A DNA stretch of 64,000 nt, taken from contig CM030852.1 in NCBI GenBank assembly GCA_018105865.1, positions 14,405,945-14,469,944 on the forward strand. Reading direction: 5' to 3'. The notes beneath the pieces are model-generated. The model worked only from the letters and a program-made list of their open reading frames with translations, had not been told where the DNA came from and made no database searches. Of the stretch, positions 58,105-60,774 are shown piece after piece (positions within the stretch are counted from its first letter, which is position 1; the number at the start of each line of letters is the position of its first letter). The position numbers and the translations under genes were made by a program. The stretch is from Metaphire vulgaris. Taxonomy: Eukaryota; Annelida; Clitellata; Crassiclitellata; Megascolecidae.

Positions 58105-59299
58105 ATGTCAATGTTAGATTGGTTCAGTAGGACCTGTCCTGTGTGAGAACATTATATATACTATGTTCCACCCGGTCATTCATTCGCATTAACCATGGAC
58201 GTGGTCGTCTGCTTGTAGCAGGTACCCCTCCCGCTGCTCTAAATGATTGCGGTCTGACGACCACGAATTCGAAGCTCGAGTTCTCTGCCCCGGACTACGG
58301 ACAGTGCACTACGCAGAAGGACGTCACCGTGACGAAGTGTTCCGGGTCTTGTTCGGACAGCAGCGTCGTCGGTCGCCTCTTCATCGGCAAGACGACGATC
58401 GCCCTGCAGGACGACGACGACGCGGCGACCTGTAGGTGCTGTCAGGGAACCGGTGACGTCAAGGAATACGACGCCGACTGCGTGGCCGACGACGGCAGGA
58501 CAGTCGTCACGATCGCCGTCAACGTCGAGGAGTTCACCGAGTGCACCTGTGGTAAATGTAAAGGTACGGCGATTTTTCTTGGCCGGAAATCGTTTTTTAA
58601 AGTTAAAATTCTTGTTCCTGATCTTGTACCCTGTTCCTGAGCCAAAAGAGTCCTGGTAAACTACTTACTGTGAAATAGATAATATAGTCTGAAAGCGAGA
58701 ACTATTTAGTATTACAGTGCTGCCCGTCTGTACCCCACTCTAATGTGTCATGCATGAGAGGATACGACAGGTCAGCAAACAGAGTGTAATGTCCATCAAT
58801 ATATAATGACCAGTCGGAAGATGTTTCATATTTTCGTTGGGAGCCGGTGTTGAGTCGGGGTCGGGAACTGTAGCCCACCACGTCCCCCGGGTTAATCGGG
58901 GCCCAGGGCATGCCCTATTCGGGTTGGGATCGGTCGTGGGATTTGTGCAAAACCGTTGAGCAGTTTCAGTGGGGGGTAAGTAGGTCCTAATGTAAAAATG
59001 CGAGAATAAACGGAAGAATTTCGAAGCGCTGGAGGGAGATTGATCCGACGACGTTTTCCTGGACAAGACTTTATTCATCTGAACACCTTTAAACTGTCGA
59101 TGTACCCGCCAACCCGTTCCGGAATTCTGGCTACGCCACTGGTTTCTAGTGGATACTATGTCTAGTAATATATGTTGATTCCTTATAGCCTATCAGCAAC
59201 TCAATTATTATGGGTGATATAATTCTTCAAATATTCGTAATATATTTGAGTTACTGTTGTGTTTCAGAGCCTTCCGGATATAATGAAATGCCAAAGTGA
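198..59299 (+). CDS. Giant secreted VWC-module / CTCK glycoprotein (mucin/VWF-like), 5'-partial, 124 exons in window
   Basis: Seen: 26 repeats of a 12-cysteine module, short Thr/Pro-rich linkers and a final cystine-knot domain. All joins use GT-AG sites, and the summed exon lengths leave one open frame apart from a +1 lesion at 29042-29199. About 3,480 residues are encoded here. Known: VWC modules followed by a CTCK domain end von Willebrand factor, gel-forming mucins and related extracellular proteins, where CTCK makes disulphide-linked dimers. Inferred: a secreted structural or mucus/matrix glycoprotein. Each module starts and ends in phase 1, typical of shuffled extracellular domains. Inside modules the order is a (130-157 nt, ends phase 2), b (34 nt), c (102-120 nt), d (46-64 nt). 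No D domains are visible, and they could lie upstream. The exact family member cannot be named. Span includes introns; exon coordinates are in the following entries. Confidence 0.85.
469..780. mobile_element. MITE in intron a-b of module 1, cassette 1 (5' end damaged)
   Basis: Homologous to the 331-bp elements of cassettes 2-6. The right inverted repeat CCTCGCTACGCCACTG is intact, while the left end (GTGCATCAGCGAGGTC) is rearranged and lacks CAGTGGCGTAG. Confidence 0.7.
1547..2409 (+). CDS. Cassette 1, module 2 (VWC-like, 118 aa), exons a-d
   Basis: Exons: a 1547-1700, b 1828-1861, c 1989-2090, d 2346-2409. Distinctive sequence: GQPLWIEMDDVPGPSKGD in exon a, VCQPESDLHCY in b, SNSWTDPEDACLEYSC in c with an NKS sequon, and EGCCRCGPPND in d. 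The same 12-cysteine plan as module 1 is kept although the sequence is clearly different, so the four modules of a cassette are old relatives while copies of the same module in different cassettes are nearly identical. Exon d ends phase 1 with A rather than G, so the junction with module 3 gives Lys. Confidence 0.85.
2575..3398 (+). CDS. Cassette 1, module 3 (VWC-like, 111 aa, acidic first lobe), exons a-d
   Basis: Exons: a 2575-2704, b 2856-2889, c 3052-3168, d 3347-3398. Exon a is the shortest of the four types (130 nt) and encodes an acidic lobe (AWTEDDDDVQEGDSIEQG) after CEMSSDLLADG. Exon b gives ICTTSGDLACN, c gives SSWTDAKEECMEYSC with an NRT sequon before CDC, and d gives SSQCCQCVK. 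The 12 cysteines align with modules 1 and 2. The acidic stretch could bind cations, but there is no direct evidence for that. Confidence 0.85.
3773..4725 (+). CDS. Cassette 1, module 4 (VWC-like, 116 aa), exons a-d
   Basis: Exons: a 3773-3929, b 4186-4219, c 4386-4496, d 4680-4725. Exon a encodes EYCVVGSDQIKDGKTP, IEKDDQPGLTKGDKTVEEGD and VDECNEC (the last Cys split across the splice). Exon b encodes RCTDSLSFKCY. Exon c encodes NSWSDVDDQCQSHVC with an NGT sequon before YCQC. Exon d encodes SELVKQKYPMCCSCTG. The acceptor at 3771-3772 is AAG, where cassettes 3, 4 and 6 have CAG. Intron d-e1 downstream carries the 1.45-kb hAT-like insertion. Confidence 0.85.
4825..6270. mobile_element. 1.45-kb hAT-like element in intron d-e1, cassette 1
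   Basis: The element starts TAGAGAGTGACACGG and ends CCATGTCACTCTCTA, an inverted repeat of about 14 bases. It is flanked by ATTGCTTC on both sides (4817-4824 and 6271-6278), a perfect 8-bp target duplication. Cassette 6 has the uninterrupted site (ACATTGCTTCTCCAC). Inside are two related stretches around GAACCAGATAT (4913 and 5304) and, near the right end, repeated CCGCGGTA motifs in both orientations, which may be subterminal binding repeats. No transposase frame is recognisable, so it is non-autonomous. Confidence 0.8.
6410..6889 (+). CDS. Cassette 1 Thr/Ser/Pro linker (49 aa), exons e1-e3
   Basis: Exons: e1 6410-6448 (DITTKAPPTTKTT), e2 6581-6664 (28 residues, with TGSTTRTSRPTTPGTGP and GRIPSTTG), e3 6866-6889 (GVPITKPP). 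All three are phase 1-1 and flanked by clean acceptors (TTTCAG, TTTCAG, CCTAG). Residues are mostly Thr, Pro, Ser, Gly and Arg with no cysteine, so this is a likely O-glycosylated mucin-like spacer between cassettes. It is far shorter than the PTS domains of vertebrate gel-forming mucins. e3 (24 nt) is a true microexon and its reality rests on conservation in cassettes 1-5. Confidence 0.75.
7119..13836 (+). CDS. Cassette 2 (511 aa), modules 1-4 plus linker
   Basis: Module 1: 7119-7272, 7825-7858, 8017-8124, 8264-8318. Module 2: 8499-8652, 8779-8812, 8940-9041, 9302-9365. Module 3: 9532-9661, 9810-9843, 10012-10128, 10307-10358. Module 4: 10734-10890, 11147-11180, 11348-11458, 11641-11686. Linker: 13369-13407, 13528-13611, 13813-13836. 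Every exon length equals its cassette 1 counterpart, so the frame is intact. Copy-specific changes include METDAPVG in module 2 exon a, DRPVEL in module 2 exon d, SSWADAKEE and DPFDFSV in module 3 exon c, NSWTDVDDQ in module 4 exon c and TTKSPPTT in e1. Confidence 0.85.
7401..7731. mobile_element. 331-bp CAGTGGCGTAGCG MITE, cassette 2
   Basis: Ends CAGTGGCGTAGCGAGG and CCTCGCTACGCCACTG are perfect inverted repeats. Flanks CGAGCATA and CGAACATG look like an aged 8-bp target duplication, as for hAT-type elements. No coding capacity is apparent. Confidence 0.8.
11786..13229. mobile_element. 1.45-kb hAT-like element, cassette 2
   Basis: Same ends and same ATTGCTTC flanks as in cassette 1, and nearly identical throughout. 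Short open frames inside it are not supported as genes. Confidence 0.8.
14066..25225 (+). CDS. Cassette 3 (511 aa), modules 1-4 plus linker, with satellite-filled intron
   Basis: Module 1: 14066-14219, 14772-14805, 14964-15071, 15211-15265. Module 2: 15446-15599, 15726-15759, 15887-15988, 16244-16307. Module 3: 16474-16603, 16742-16775, 16937-17053, 17231-17282. Module 4: 17657-17813, 18069-18102, 18258-18368, 18551-18596. Linker: 24770-24808, 24927-25010, 25202-25225. All lengths match cassette 1. Module 4 exon a has DQIKNGK instead of DQIKDGK, e1 has TKAPPATKTT, e2 has TTPETEPRTT and ends STSG, and e3 is GVPVTKPP. The intron before e1 grows to about 6.2 kb because a 4.5-kb satellite block has entered the hAT-like element there. 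Confidence 0.85.
14348..14678. mobile_element. 331-bp CAGTGGCGTAGCG MITE, cassette 3
   Basis: Same position, ends and flanks as the copy in cassette 2. It was carried along by cassette duplication, not inserted separately. Confidence 0.8.
18695..24632. mobile_element. hAT-like element, cassette 3, split by a satellite block
   Basis: The two halves (18695-19417 and 23903-24632) align with the 1.45-kb element of the other cassettes. The satellite block 19418-23902 lies between them. Ends and ATTGCTTC flanks are preserved. Confidence 0.8.
19418..23902 (+). repeat. Satellite array, about 191-bp monomer with about 302-bp variant and higher-order structure
   Basis: The monomer runs through AAACTACAGAGAATGGTATT, GGCAGACGTGTGAA, GAAGAGCACCTGCTAATC, AGGCCACTATCTCTTGTAG and GTATTCTCTAATGCGTAA. 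By eye there are about 20 copies. Most lie about 190-192 bases apart, and some about 300 apart because an extra partial monomer of about 110 bases is inserted. A run of five intervals (20314-21491) recurs in the next 1.18 kb (21491-22666), giving a higher-order repeat. The block interrupts the hAT-like element at TTCTTAA, with TTAA at both borders. Apparent open frames inside are not genes. Confidence 0.85.
25455..32150 (+). CDS. Cassette 4, modules 1-4 plus linker, frameshift in module 4
   Basis: Module 1: 25455-25608, 26163-26196, 26351-26458, 26590-26644. Module 2: 26835-26988, 27115-27148, 27276-27377, 27627-27690. Module 3: 27857-27986, 28125-28158, 28316-28432, 28610-28661. Module 4: 29042-29199 (158 nt, frameshifted), 29452-29485, 29653-29763, 29946-29991. 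Linker: 31685-31723, 31842-31925, 32127-32150. Differences include LEPGDKV for LEPFDKV and NKGEV for NEGEV in module 1, MKTNEPVG in module 2, CEMPSD and DQFDYSV in module 3, ATGLTTR in e2 and VPITNPP in e3. All other exons keep their lengths, so only exon a of module 4 breaks the frame. Confidence 0.8.
25738..26068. mobile_element. 331-bp CAGTGGCGTAGCG MITE, cassette 4
   Basis: Same site and inverted ends. Internal differences (for example GGAGGTGGCCC for GGGGGCGGCCC) are shared with cassettes 5 and 6, grouping these three copies. Confidence 0.8.
29042..29199 (+). pseudogene. Frameshifted exon a of module 4, cassette 4
   Basis: The same exon is 157 nt in the other five cassettes and 158 nt here. 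One G is missing where the others read GTCGGCTCG (here GTCGCTCG), and two bases are gained where they read ATCAAGGACGG (here ATCAAAATGACGG). In the incoming phase the frame meets TGA at 29074-29076. The correct frame returns only after the second change. If real, any transcript including this exon loses cassettes 5 and 6 and the CTCK domain. Skipping all four exons of this module would restore frame, because its outer borders are phase 1. A sequencing or assembly error is an equally plausible explanation. Confidence 0.75.
30091..31543. mobile_element. 1.45-kb hAT-like element, cassette 4
   Basis: The left end is TTGAGAGTGACACGG and the left flank ATTGTTTC, each one change from the consensus. 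The right end and flank are intact. Several small indels in the CCGCGGTA zone distinguish this copy. Confidence 0.78.
32381..39044 (+). CDS. Cassette 5 (511 aa), modules 1-4 plus linker
   Basis: Module 1: 32381-32534, 33088-33121, 33280-33387, 33519-33573. Module 2: 33754-33907, 34037-34070, 34192-34293, 34549-34612. Module 3: 34779-34908, 35063-35096, 35254-35370, 35548-35599. Module 4: 35973-36129, 36382-36415, 36576-36686, 36880-36925. Linker: 38579-38617, 38736-38819, 39021-39044. Frame intact. It shares MKTDVPVG, DDEPGPSKGD and NKSASCKC with cassette 6, shares NKGEV and DQFDYSV with cassette 4, and has KQPYPQCCSC in module 4 exon d. The mixture of shared variants suggests exchange between cassettes. 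Confidence 0.85.
32664..32994. mobile_element. 331-bp CAGTGGCGTAGCG MITE, cassette 5
   Basis: Same site and ends. It differs from the cassette 4 copy at few positions and appears identical to cassette 6 by eye. Confidence 0.8.
37024..38437. mobile_element. 1.41-kb hAT-like element, cassette 5
   Basis: Intact ends and ATTGCTTC flanks. A short deletion around 38225 removes the repeated TACAGTGTACTACA segment seen in the other copies. Confidence 0.78.
39275..46266 (+). CDS. Cassette 6 (567 aa), most diverged copy, expanded linker
   Basis: Module 1: 39275-39428, 39982-40015, 40174-40281, 40413-40467. Module 2: 40648-40801, 40928-40961, 41083-41184, 41434-41497. Module 3: 41675-41804, 41959-41992, 42163-42282 (120 nt), 42460-42511. 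Module 4: 43536-43692, 44709-44742, 44912-45022, 45559-45604. Linker: e1 45836-45874, e2 45994-46266 (91 aa). The first half is close to cassette 5. From module 3 exon c onward it diverges: SSSWKDAKDECIEYSC, an NRS sequon, PPPQCCQCVV, then EYCTVGKDQFKEGKTP. All 12 cysteines per module remain, so the changes look selected for fold. The e1 intron is only about 230 bp because the hAT-like element is absent. e3 is decayed. Confidence 0.82.
39558..39888. mobile_element. 331-bp CAGTGGCGTAGCG MITE, cassette 6
   Basis: Its presence here, at the same site as in all other cassettes, places the insertion before the duplication that produced cassettes 1-6. Confidence 0.8.
42640..43143 (+). mobile_element. 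LINE reverse-transcriptase tail fragment in intron of cassette 6
   Basis: Broken frames read CGCETYGLWKK, AFEMKGLRQILHISWREK with TNKW, then FGHIMRKTG and later RMTHNRKQWSKLIHDA. This order matches the C-terminal region after the RT domain of LINE-type (CR1/RTE/Jockey-like) elements. Several frameshifts separate the pieces, so it is a dead 5'-truncated copy. It is absent from the same intron in cassettes 1-5. Confidence 0.7.
43858..44540 (-). mobile_element. Satellite + GGGGTACCCC element, copy A, in intron of cassette 6
   Basis: From left to right it has about two satellite monomers in reverse orientation relative to 19418-23902, one partial forward monomer, a CCCCTAGGGGTA repeat block (44303-44424), then a unique tail ending CGGCTTATCAACTGTACT. 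The same order in reverse complement occurs at 48188-48973. It is absent from cassettes 1-5. About 70 bases of flanking intron are duplicated on each side (43789-43857 and 44549-44617). Confidence 0.7.
44303..44424. repeat. Palindromic CCCCTAGGGGTACCCCTA repeats
   Basis: Tandem, imperfect copies of a 12-base self-complementary unit (GGGGTACCCCTA). Each unit can fold on itself, and the whole block could form alternative hairpins. A matching block lies at 48300-48422. Confidence 0.8.
45121..45465 (+). mobile_element. tRNA-derived SINE-like insertion in intron c-d of module 4, cassette 6
   Basis: Comparison with cassette 5 (TATCTGGCTGGCTG) shows an insertion splitting this site. The 5' part has an A-box-like AGTGGTTACACG and a B-box-like GGGTTCAACTC about 40 bases apart, as in tRNA-derived SINEs. 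The region 53330-53500 has a similar layout. Confidence 0.55.
45994..46266 (+). CDS. Expanded Thr/Ser/Pro/Gly linker exon e2 of cassette 6
   Basis: This exon is 273 nt against 84 nt in cassettes 1-5 and keeps phase 1-1. It starts like the others (GTGPTTRTRRPTTPGTGP), then runs through imperfect repeats of a G-(T/S)-G-P-(T/S) motif such as GPSPSGSGPS and GKGPTTSGTGS, ending IPSTRG. There are no cysteines. The composition suits dense O-glycosylation, making this the largest mucin-like segment in the window, between the cassette array and the two terminal modules. Confidence 0.75.
46267..46983 (+). other. Intron between cassette 6 linker and terminal module 5
   Basis: Besides the e3 relic it contains AT-rich sequence, a short near-repeat (GTGTTAATTG at 46741-46772) and a pyrimidine-rich acceptor ending TTTTTAG. 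No other coding or mobile element is evident. Its 5' half still resembles the e2-e3 intron of the cassettes. Confidence 0.5.
46463..46495 (+). pseudogene. Decayed relic of linker exon e3 after cassette 6
   Basis: The sequence TTTATATTTGTACCGACCAC aligns with the e3 acceptor and exon of other cassettes (TTTCGTTCCTAGGTGTGCCG), and the following ACGTAACCTACTG aligns with ACGAAACCTCCAG. The acceptor AG and the donor GT after CAG have both been lost, and an in-frame TAA appears. The intron continues to resemble the others for a further 20 or so bases. The exon is dispensable in frame because e2 ends in phase 1 and the next exon at 46984 also starts in phase 1. Confidence 0.6.
46984..50652 (+). CDS. 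Terminal single module 25 (VWC-like, 113 aa), exons a-d
   Basis: Exons: a 46984-47128, b 48035-48068, c 49958-50065, d 50601-50652. It reads GFCVVEGLDEDVYIEN, DGVPGRTDGD, LRVSECREC across the splice, QCRNTDKIDCY, SWSDDSDRCLESFC, a NKT sequon before CNC, and PPPECCDC. All 12 cysteines and the phases 1-2-0-0-1 match the cassette modules, but sequence identity is clearly lower, so this unit did not join the cassette duplication. The donor of exon a is GTGCGC, weaker than elsewhere. Introns are long and filled with microsatellites and mobile elements. Confidence 0.82.
47351..47404. repeat. (AAT)n/(ATT)n microsatellite
   Basis: An AAT run switches to an ATT run, forming a short perfect palindrome inside the intron of module 25. 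Confidence 0.9.
47566..47843. repeat. (AGT)n microsatellite, about 280 bp
   Basis: Long trinucleotide run with scattered GGT and AGC interruptions. It opens frames of Ser, Val or Tyr in several phases, none of them genuine. Confidence 0.9.
48188..48973 (+). mobile_element. Satellite + GGGGTACCCC element, copy B
   Basis: Begins GTACAGTTGATAAGCCG, the reverse complement of the end of copy A, followed by the palindromic block (48300-48422) and then about three to four satellite monomers in forward orientation. It is longer than copy A at the satellite end. It lies in the intron between exons b and c of module 25. Confidence 0.7.
48974..49957 (+). other. Remaining intron b-c of module 25
   Basis: AT-rich sequence with an (AT)n microsatellite at 49651-49691 and a palindromic TAGGCCTATATATAGGCCTA next to it. 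A repeated CATGACTAT stretch lies near 49420-49460. No exon or element is otherwise evident up to the acceptor TCTTCAG at 49957. Confidence 0.5.
50262..50475 (+). mobile_element. tRNA-derived SINE-like copy in intron c-d of module 25
   Basis: Contains TGCCATGTAATCGGAGGGTA and a B-box-like GGGTTCGAATC. A later segment ACTGCGTAGCGACATTAGGC is followed by TTCATCCCTAATTGTCT. The copy at 57598-57830 has the same segments in the same order, which identifies a family. No clear A box or target duplication was found. Confidence 0.55.
51100..52054. mobile_element. Internally deleted hAT transposon with perfect 8-bp target duplication
   Basis: Inverted ends CAGTGTTAGGAGTGATC and GATCTTTCCTAACACTG, flanked by ATTATTTT at 51092-51099 and 52055-52062. 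Both subterminal zones are dense with GATC-centred motifs (GATCTTTGATC, GATCTTAGATCA), as expected for transposase-binding repeats. The middle encodes a hAT dimerisation domain. At 955 bp it is too short for a full transposase, so it is a deletion derivative. Confidence 0.85.
51231..51776 (+). CDS. hAT transposase C-terminal dimerisation-domain ORF (181 aa)
   Basis: The last 80 or so residues match the hATC dimerisation region: NPNKELSSLLAYPHVK, then LPSSAPVERLFSIGGL, ATPRRNRLSDATFERLL and LKMNC. The zinc finger and the catalytic core of a full transposase are absent. The N-terminal 60 residues are low-complexity (Met/Leu/Gln-rich) and probably not original coding sequence. The first in-frame ATG lies in the subterminal repeat zone, so the real start, if any, may be later (about 51327). 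Expression is doubtful. Confidence 0.65.
   Translation: MILIFIINRRSKIKLYVFSQLSQSKHFCVLSKMADKSSIWTSMIMLQSYMLQSYMLVQPVQMMRIMGMTLALVLALPLGLRGEACSVATGRENAVKIEVMHYLNNPNKELSSLLAYPHVKAAFVKYKTTLPSSAPVERLFSIGGLIATPRRNRLSDATFERLLMLKMNCVFNTDCELTVSC
52110..52321. mobile_element. 212-bp fold-back element with GGGCGCCCGCA ends
   Basis: Left end TGGGCGCCCGCA and right end TGCGGGCGCCCATG are inverted, and TTCATAATAA occurs directly on both sides (52100-52109 and 52322-52331). Internally, CCCCTCCTGGAAAAATTT appears twice with a third related copy. Coding-free. Confidence 0.65.
52599..52949. mobile_element. 351-bp MITE of the CAGTGGCGTAGC group
   Basis: Left end CAGAGGCGTAGCGT and right end ACGCTACGCCACTA are inverted with two mismatches to the group consensus. 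The perfect target duplication CCTCTGAG lies at 52591-52598 and 52950-52957. Inside, a GGGGCGGCAAATTCAG motif recurs. Confidence 0.75.
53034..53060 (+). CDS. Short linker microexon between modules 25 and 26
   Basis: A 27-nt exon, phase 1-1, with acceptor TGTTTCAG and donor GTAACG. It encodes VSGTTPEPA, continuing the Thr/Pro linker style of e1-e3. It fits the frame between module 25 (ends 50652 in phase 1) and module 26 (starts 54851 in phase 1). As frame is kept with or without it, its use could be optional and would need transcript evidence. Confidence 0.6.
53178..53240. repeat. (GGAT)n(GAAT)n microsatellite
   Basis: Tetranucleotide run changing from GGAT to GAAT units. Confidence 0.9.
53330..53560 (+). 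mobile_element. tRNA-derived SINE-like copy
   Basis: A-box-like GAGTGGTAACACCG and B-box-like GTGTTCGATACCCGCG, followed by ATTGACTGAGCCTTCACTCG, which resembles the GTCGACTCAGCCTTACTCG of the copy at 45121. The boundaries are uncertain. Confidence 0.5.
53639..53818. repeat. (ATA)n/(ATC)n microsatellite
   Basis: About 180 bases of ATA units mixed with ATC units. Confidence 0.9.
53883..54779. mobile_element. Mariner/Tc1-like MITE (TA target) interrupted by a second element
   Basis: Inverted ends CAGGGTGGCGCCAAAAAAAC and TTTTTTGCGCCACCCTG with TA on both sides. Removing the nested insertion leaves about 78 bases, matching the complete 75-bp copy at 60643-60717. Confidence 0.8.
53934..54744. 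mobile_element. Nested 811-bp element with 8-bp target duplication CTAATGTG
   Basis: Inserted in the previous MITE, with CTAATGTG at 53926-53933 and 54745-54752. Ends CATGGGGGGCGC and GCGCCCTCCATG are inverted. A segment of about 100 bases (TCATCACTCTTCTG, TTTTTGCATATCTATAGCC, ACTGTAGCACTAG) occurs twice inside, at about 54285 and 54628. No transposase is seen. Confidence 0.75.
54851..57455 (+). CDS. Terminal single module 26 (VWC-like, 113 aa), exons a-d
   Basis: Exons: a 54851-54998, b 56155-56188, c 56473-56580, d 57407-57455. It reads EFCIISGHPEQTYLLETDGE, EAGDELQPGQ, TDECNAC across the splice, RCKDDGQFNCY, NWTDTEDLCQQYTC, a C-x-C (TCIC) and YPKCCDC. It keeps the 12 cysteines. It is the only module without a sequon just before C-x-C, although it has NWT at the start of exon c. 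This is the last VWC-like module before the cystine knot. Confidence 0.82.
55020..55034. repeat. Poly-C tract after exon a of module 26
   Basis: Fifteen C in a row about 20 bases downstream of the donor at 54999. The following intron also holds a CAGTGGCGGCTCCAC end-like motif at 55182, perhaps a degraded MITE end. Confidence 0.8.
55324..55643 (+). repeat. 16-bp minisatellite, about 20 copies, one variable base per unit
   Basis: The unit is GTGCCATCCAGCACG plus a base that is A, C or G. Apart from one TCTAG change the units appear identical. Each unit has GTGC and GCAC arms that can pair. Because 16 is not a multiple of 3, long open frames appear in several phases and both strands. They are artefacts of the repeat. 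Confidence 0.92.
55711..55783. repeat. (ATT)n microsatellite
   Basis: Uninterrupted ATT run in the intron of module 26. Confidence 0.9.
57013..57276. mobile_element. 264-bp MITE of the CAGTGGCGTAGC group with perfect TSD
   Basis: Ends CAGTGGCGTAGCGTG and CACGTTACGCCACTG, flanked by ACGTTCAT at 57005-57012 and 57277-57284. The interior is G-rich on the left, C-rich on the right, with a telomere-like palindrome in the middle. Confidence 0.85.
57153..57185. repeat. Telomere-like palindrome (TTAGGG/CCCTAA)
   Basis: CTAGGGTTAGGGTTAACCCT followed by AACCTAACCCTAG. Two TTAGGG-type units face two to three CCCTAA-type units head to head, inside the MITE 57013-57276. Confidence 0.75.
57598..57830 (+). 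mobile_element. tRNA-derived SINE-like copy in the intron before the CTCK exon
   Basis: Shares TTGCCATGTAATTGGAAGGTA, a B-box-like GGTTTGAATC, ACTGCGTTGTGATC and the CACCCCTAGCCGTCT tail region with the copy at 50262-50475. Confidence 0.55.
57866..58104. repeat. (ATT)n, (GTT)n microsatellites before the CTCK exon
   Basis: Two trinucleotide runs: 57866-57985 (ATT with GTC and ATC interruptions) and 58031-58104 (ATT changing to GTT). Confidence 0.9.
58222..58563 (+). CDS. C-terminal cystine-knot (CTCK) domain exon
   Basis: The exon encodes about 114 residues with 11 cysteines at about 10, 29, 40, 44, 71, 73, 74, 87, 108, 110 and 113. Seen: CSGSC (the CxGxC of cystine knots) at 40-44, CRCC at 71-74 and the closing ECTCGKC. 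Known: CTCK domains of VWF and mucins dimerise through interchain disulphides, and the odd number of cysteines here fits an interchain bond. The acceptor is either the CAG at 58219-58221 or the TAG at 58216-58218. Both keep frame and differ by one Ala residue. Codons are markedly richer in G/C third positions (GAC, GTC, ACG) than those of the VWC-like modules. Confidence 0.88.
58564..59267 (+). other. Last intron
   Basis: Runs from the donor GTACGG to the acceptor GTTTCAG. The right end motif GGCTACGCCACTGG at 59130-59143 looks like one end of a CAGTGGCGTAGC MITE whose partner I could not locate. No exon is evident. Confidence 0.5.
59268..59299 (+). CDS. Last coding exon (EPSGYNEMPK, stop)
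   Basis: The acceptor GTTTCAG ends at 59267. The exon finishes the phase-1 codon left by the CTCK exon and adds a ten-residue tail ending at TGA 59297-59299. The in-frame codon total from 198 to this stop is a whole number once the single extra base in cassette 4 is set aside, which supports the whole exon chain. The tail has no cysteine and no GPI or membrane signal, consistent with a secreted product. Confidence 0.78.
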
Positions 59300-59620
59300 G
59301 GCTAAGAGAAGCGAGACTCGAATCTCCGAAGAGAGCGATCAAGCGCTTTACGAAAAAAAGAACATTACCAACAGACCTTTAATCCAGTAGACATATTCAA
59401 AAACAAAAAGCCTTTTTTGACTAGATTCACGACTACAAAAGAATCGATTATCAATTGCAAAATTTTTAATTTATTTGTAGCTGCTGAAAATTGAAATTGG
59501 AAGTCTTTATTGCCAAAGATGTAGCAGCTAATTACGGATAGCTTCCAAAATATGACGTTAACTGTAATTAACTGCTACTTCTGTTGCTTATTCAGCGAAA
59601 TAAAATAATTTGCGTCATTC
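59300..59620 (+). terminator. 3' UTR and polyadenylation signal
   Basis: AT-rich sequence after the stop contains a canonical AATAAA at 59599-59604, about 300 bases downstream. It is the first canonical hexamer I see on this strand after the stop. The cleavage site would be expected within about 30 bases after it. Confidence 0.6.
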
Positions 59621-60640
59621 TTTATTTAATCGAAATATTAGTATTTGTTAATTCGCGTACTATTTATAAGACTCGTTAAAACTGATTAATTTAAGAAGCT
59701 TTCCGTTAAATTTTCATTAAAATCGTTCTATCTACTGTAAACTTGTGTTTAATTACAATATTGTGCGCAATTTGTGCTACACAATCCTATGTTAAGTTAA
59801 TCGCATCATTTTGCTGATTGAAATGCCATGGATGTATCGCCCAGAGTTTCTTCGAAATTTGAGCGAAAATTTGAATACAATGTATAGCCACCATTATTAT
59901 AATTATTATCAATTGATCAATAATGGATATCTATCACTTTAAAGGGTTTTTTAATCTATACAATGTATAGCCACCATTATTATAATTGCCAATATAGACA
60001 CATTAATACGGTGGAAAGTGACGGCTTTTTCTAGGCCTCTGACATCAGTGGGGGCGCTTGAGGGTTCTAAAGCGAAATGTGAGCAATATATCGACATGAA
60101 TTTTTGGGTCGCCCGAAAATGTTTCATGGAAAATGTTTCATGTTTCATGAAAATACCCCCTGGACTATAGTCCAGGGCATTTCTTCGAAATTTGAGCGAA
60201 AATTTGTGGTGTCGTAGGGCTATCATATTTGCACTGATTGAAGCCCAGTCGATGCCTAAAAAGAATCTGGACCCTCATTTTGGACATCTATCCATTGGAA
60301 CACCTCGGACTTTATCAGCATTAAGACCAACTATAGGCGGTGCCCTAATTCGCCTCGAATTTGTCGATTTTCTACCAAGACGGTTTCTCGCATTCTCTTA
60401 CAATGGATGACAAAGACTAGATAAAAATTAGCAATAAATCCAAGGACCCGAAAGATATCAAAGTTATAATTGCAAATTACTGATAGACATCCTGTGTCTC
60501 TCTCATGATCTCGCTTATGCTCACTCTAGTTTGACGTTTAAATTGTTTCTTCGTGTTAAGATTATCTTGATTCTTTATTTTATATATACACTGTATATAT
60601 TATATATATATATATACACACATATATATATATATATATA
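59621..60640. other. Intergenic region downstream of the main gene
   Basis: AT-rich. Two short direct duplications are visible: TACAATGTATAGCCACCATT at about 59877 and 59959, and TTCTTCGAAATTTGAGCG at about 59848 and 60182. The 60192-60410 open frame has no recognisable motif and lies in this repeat, so it is not called. Confidence 0.45.
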
Positions 60641-60765
60641 TACAGGGTGGCGCAGAAAACCGGACTATAATAAATGCAAACCTAAATGTGACTAGACCAG
60701 TTTTTTGCGCCACCCTGTATATACTGTATATATATATATATATCCATTTACACACATAATTATAT
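60580..60765. repeat. (AT)n tract hosting the 75-bp MITE
   Basis: TATATA and TACACACA runs on both sides of the MITE. Mariner-type elements target TA, so this is a natural landing site. Confidence 0.8.
60643..60717. mobile_element. 75-bp mariner/Tc1-like MITE (intact)
   Basis: Ends CAGGGTGGCGCAGAAAAC and GTTTTTTGCGCCACCCTG (imperfect inverted repeats) at a TA site within an (AT)n tract. It is the uninterrupted relative of the element at 53883. Confidence 0.8.
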
Positions 60766-60774
60766 ACATATATC

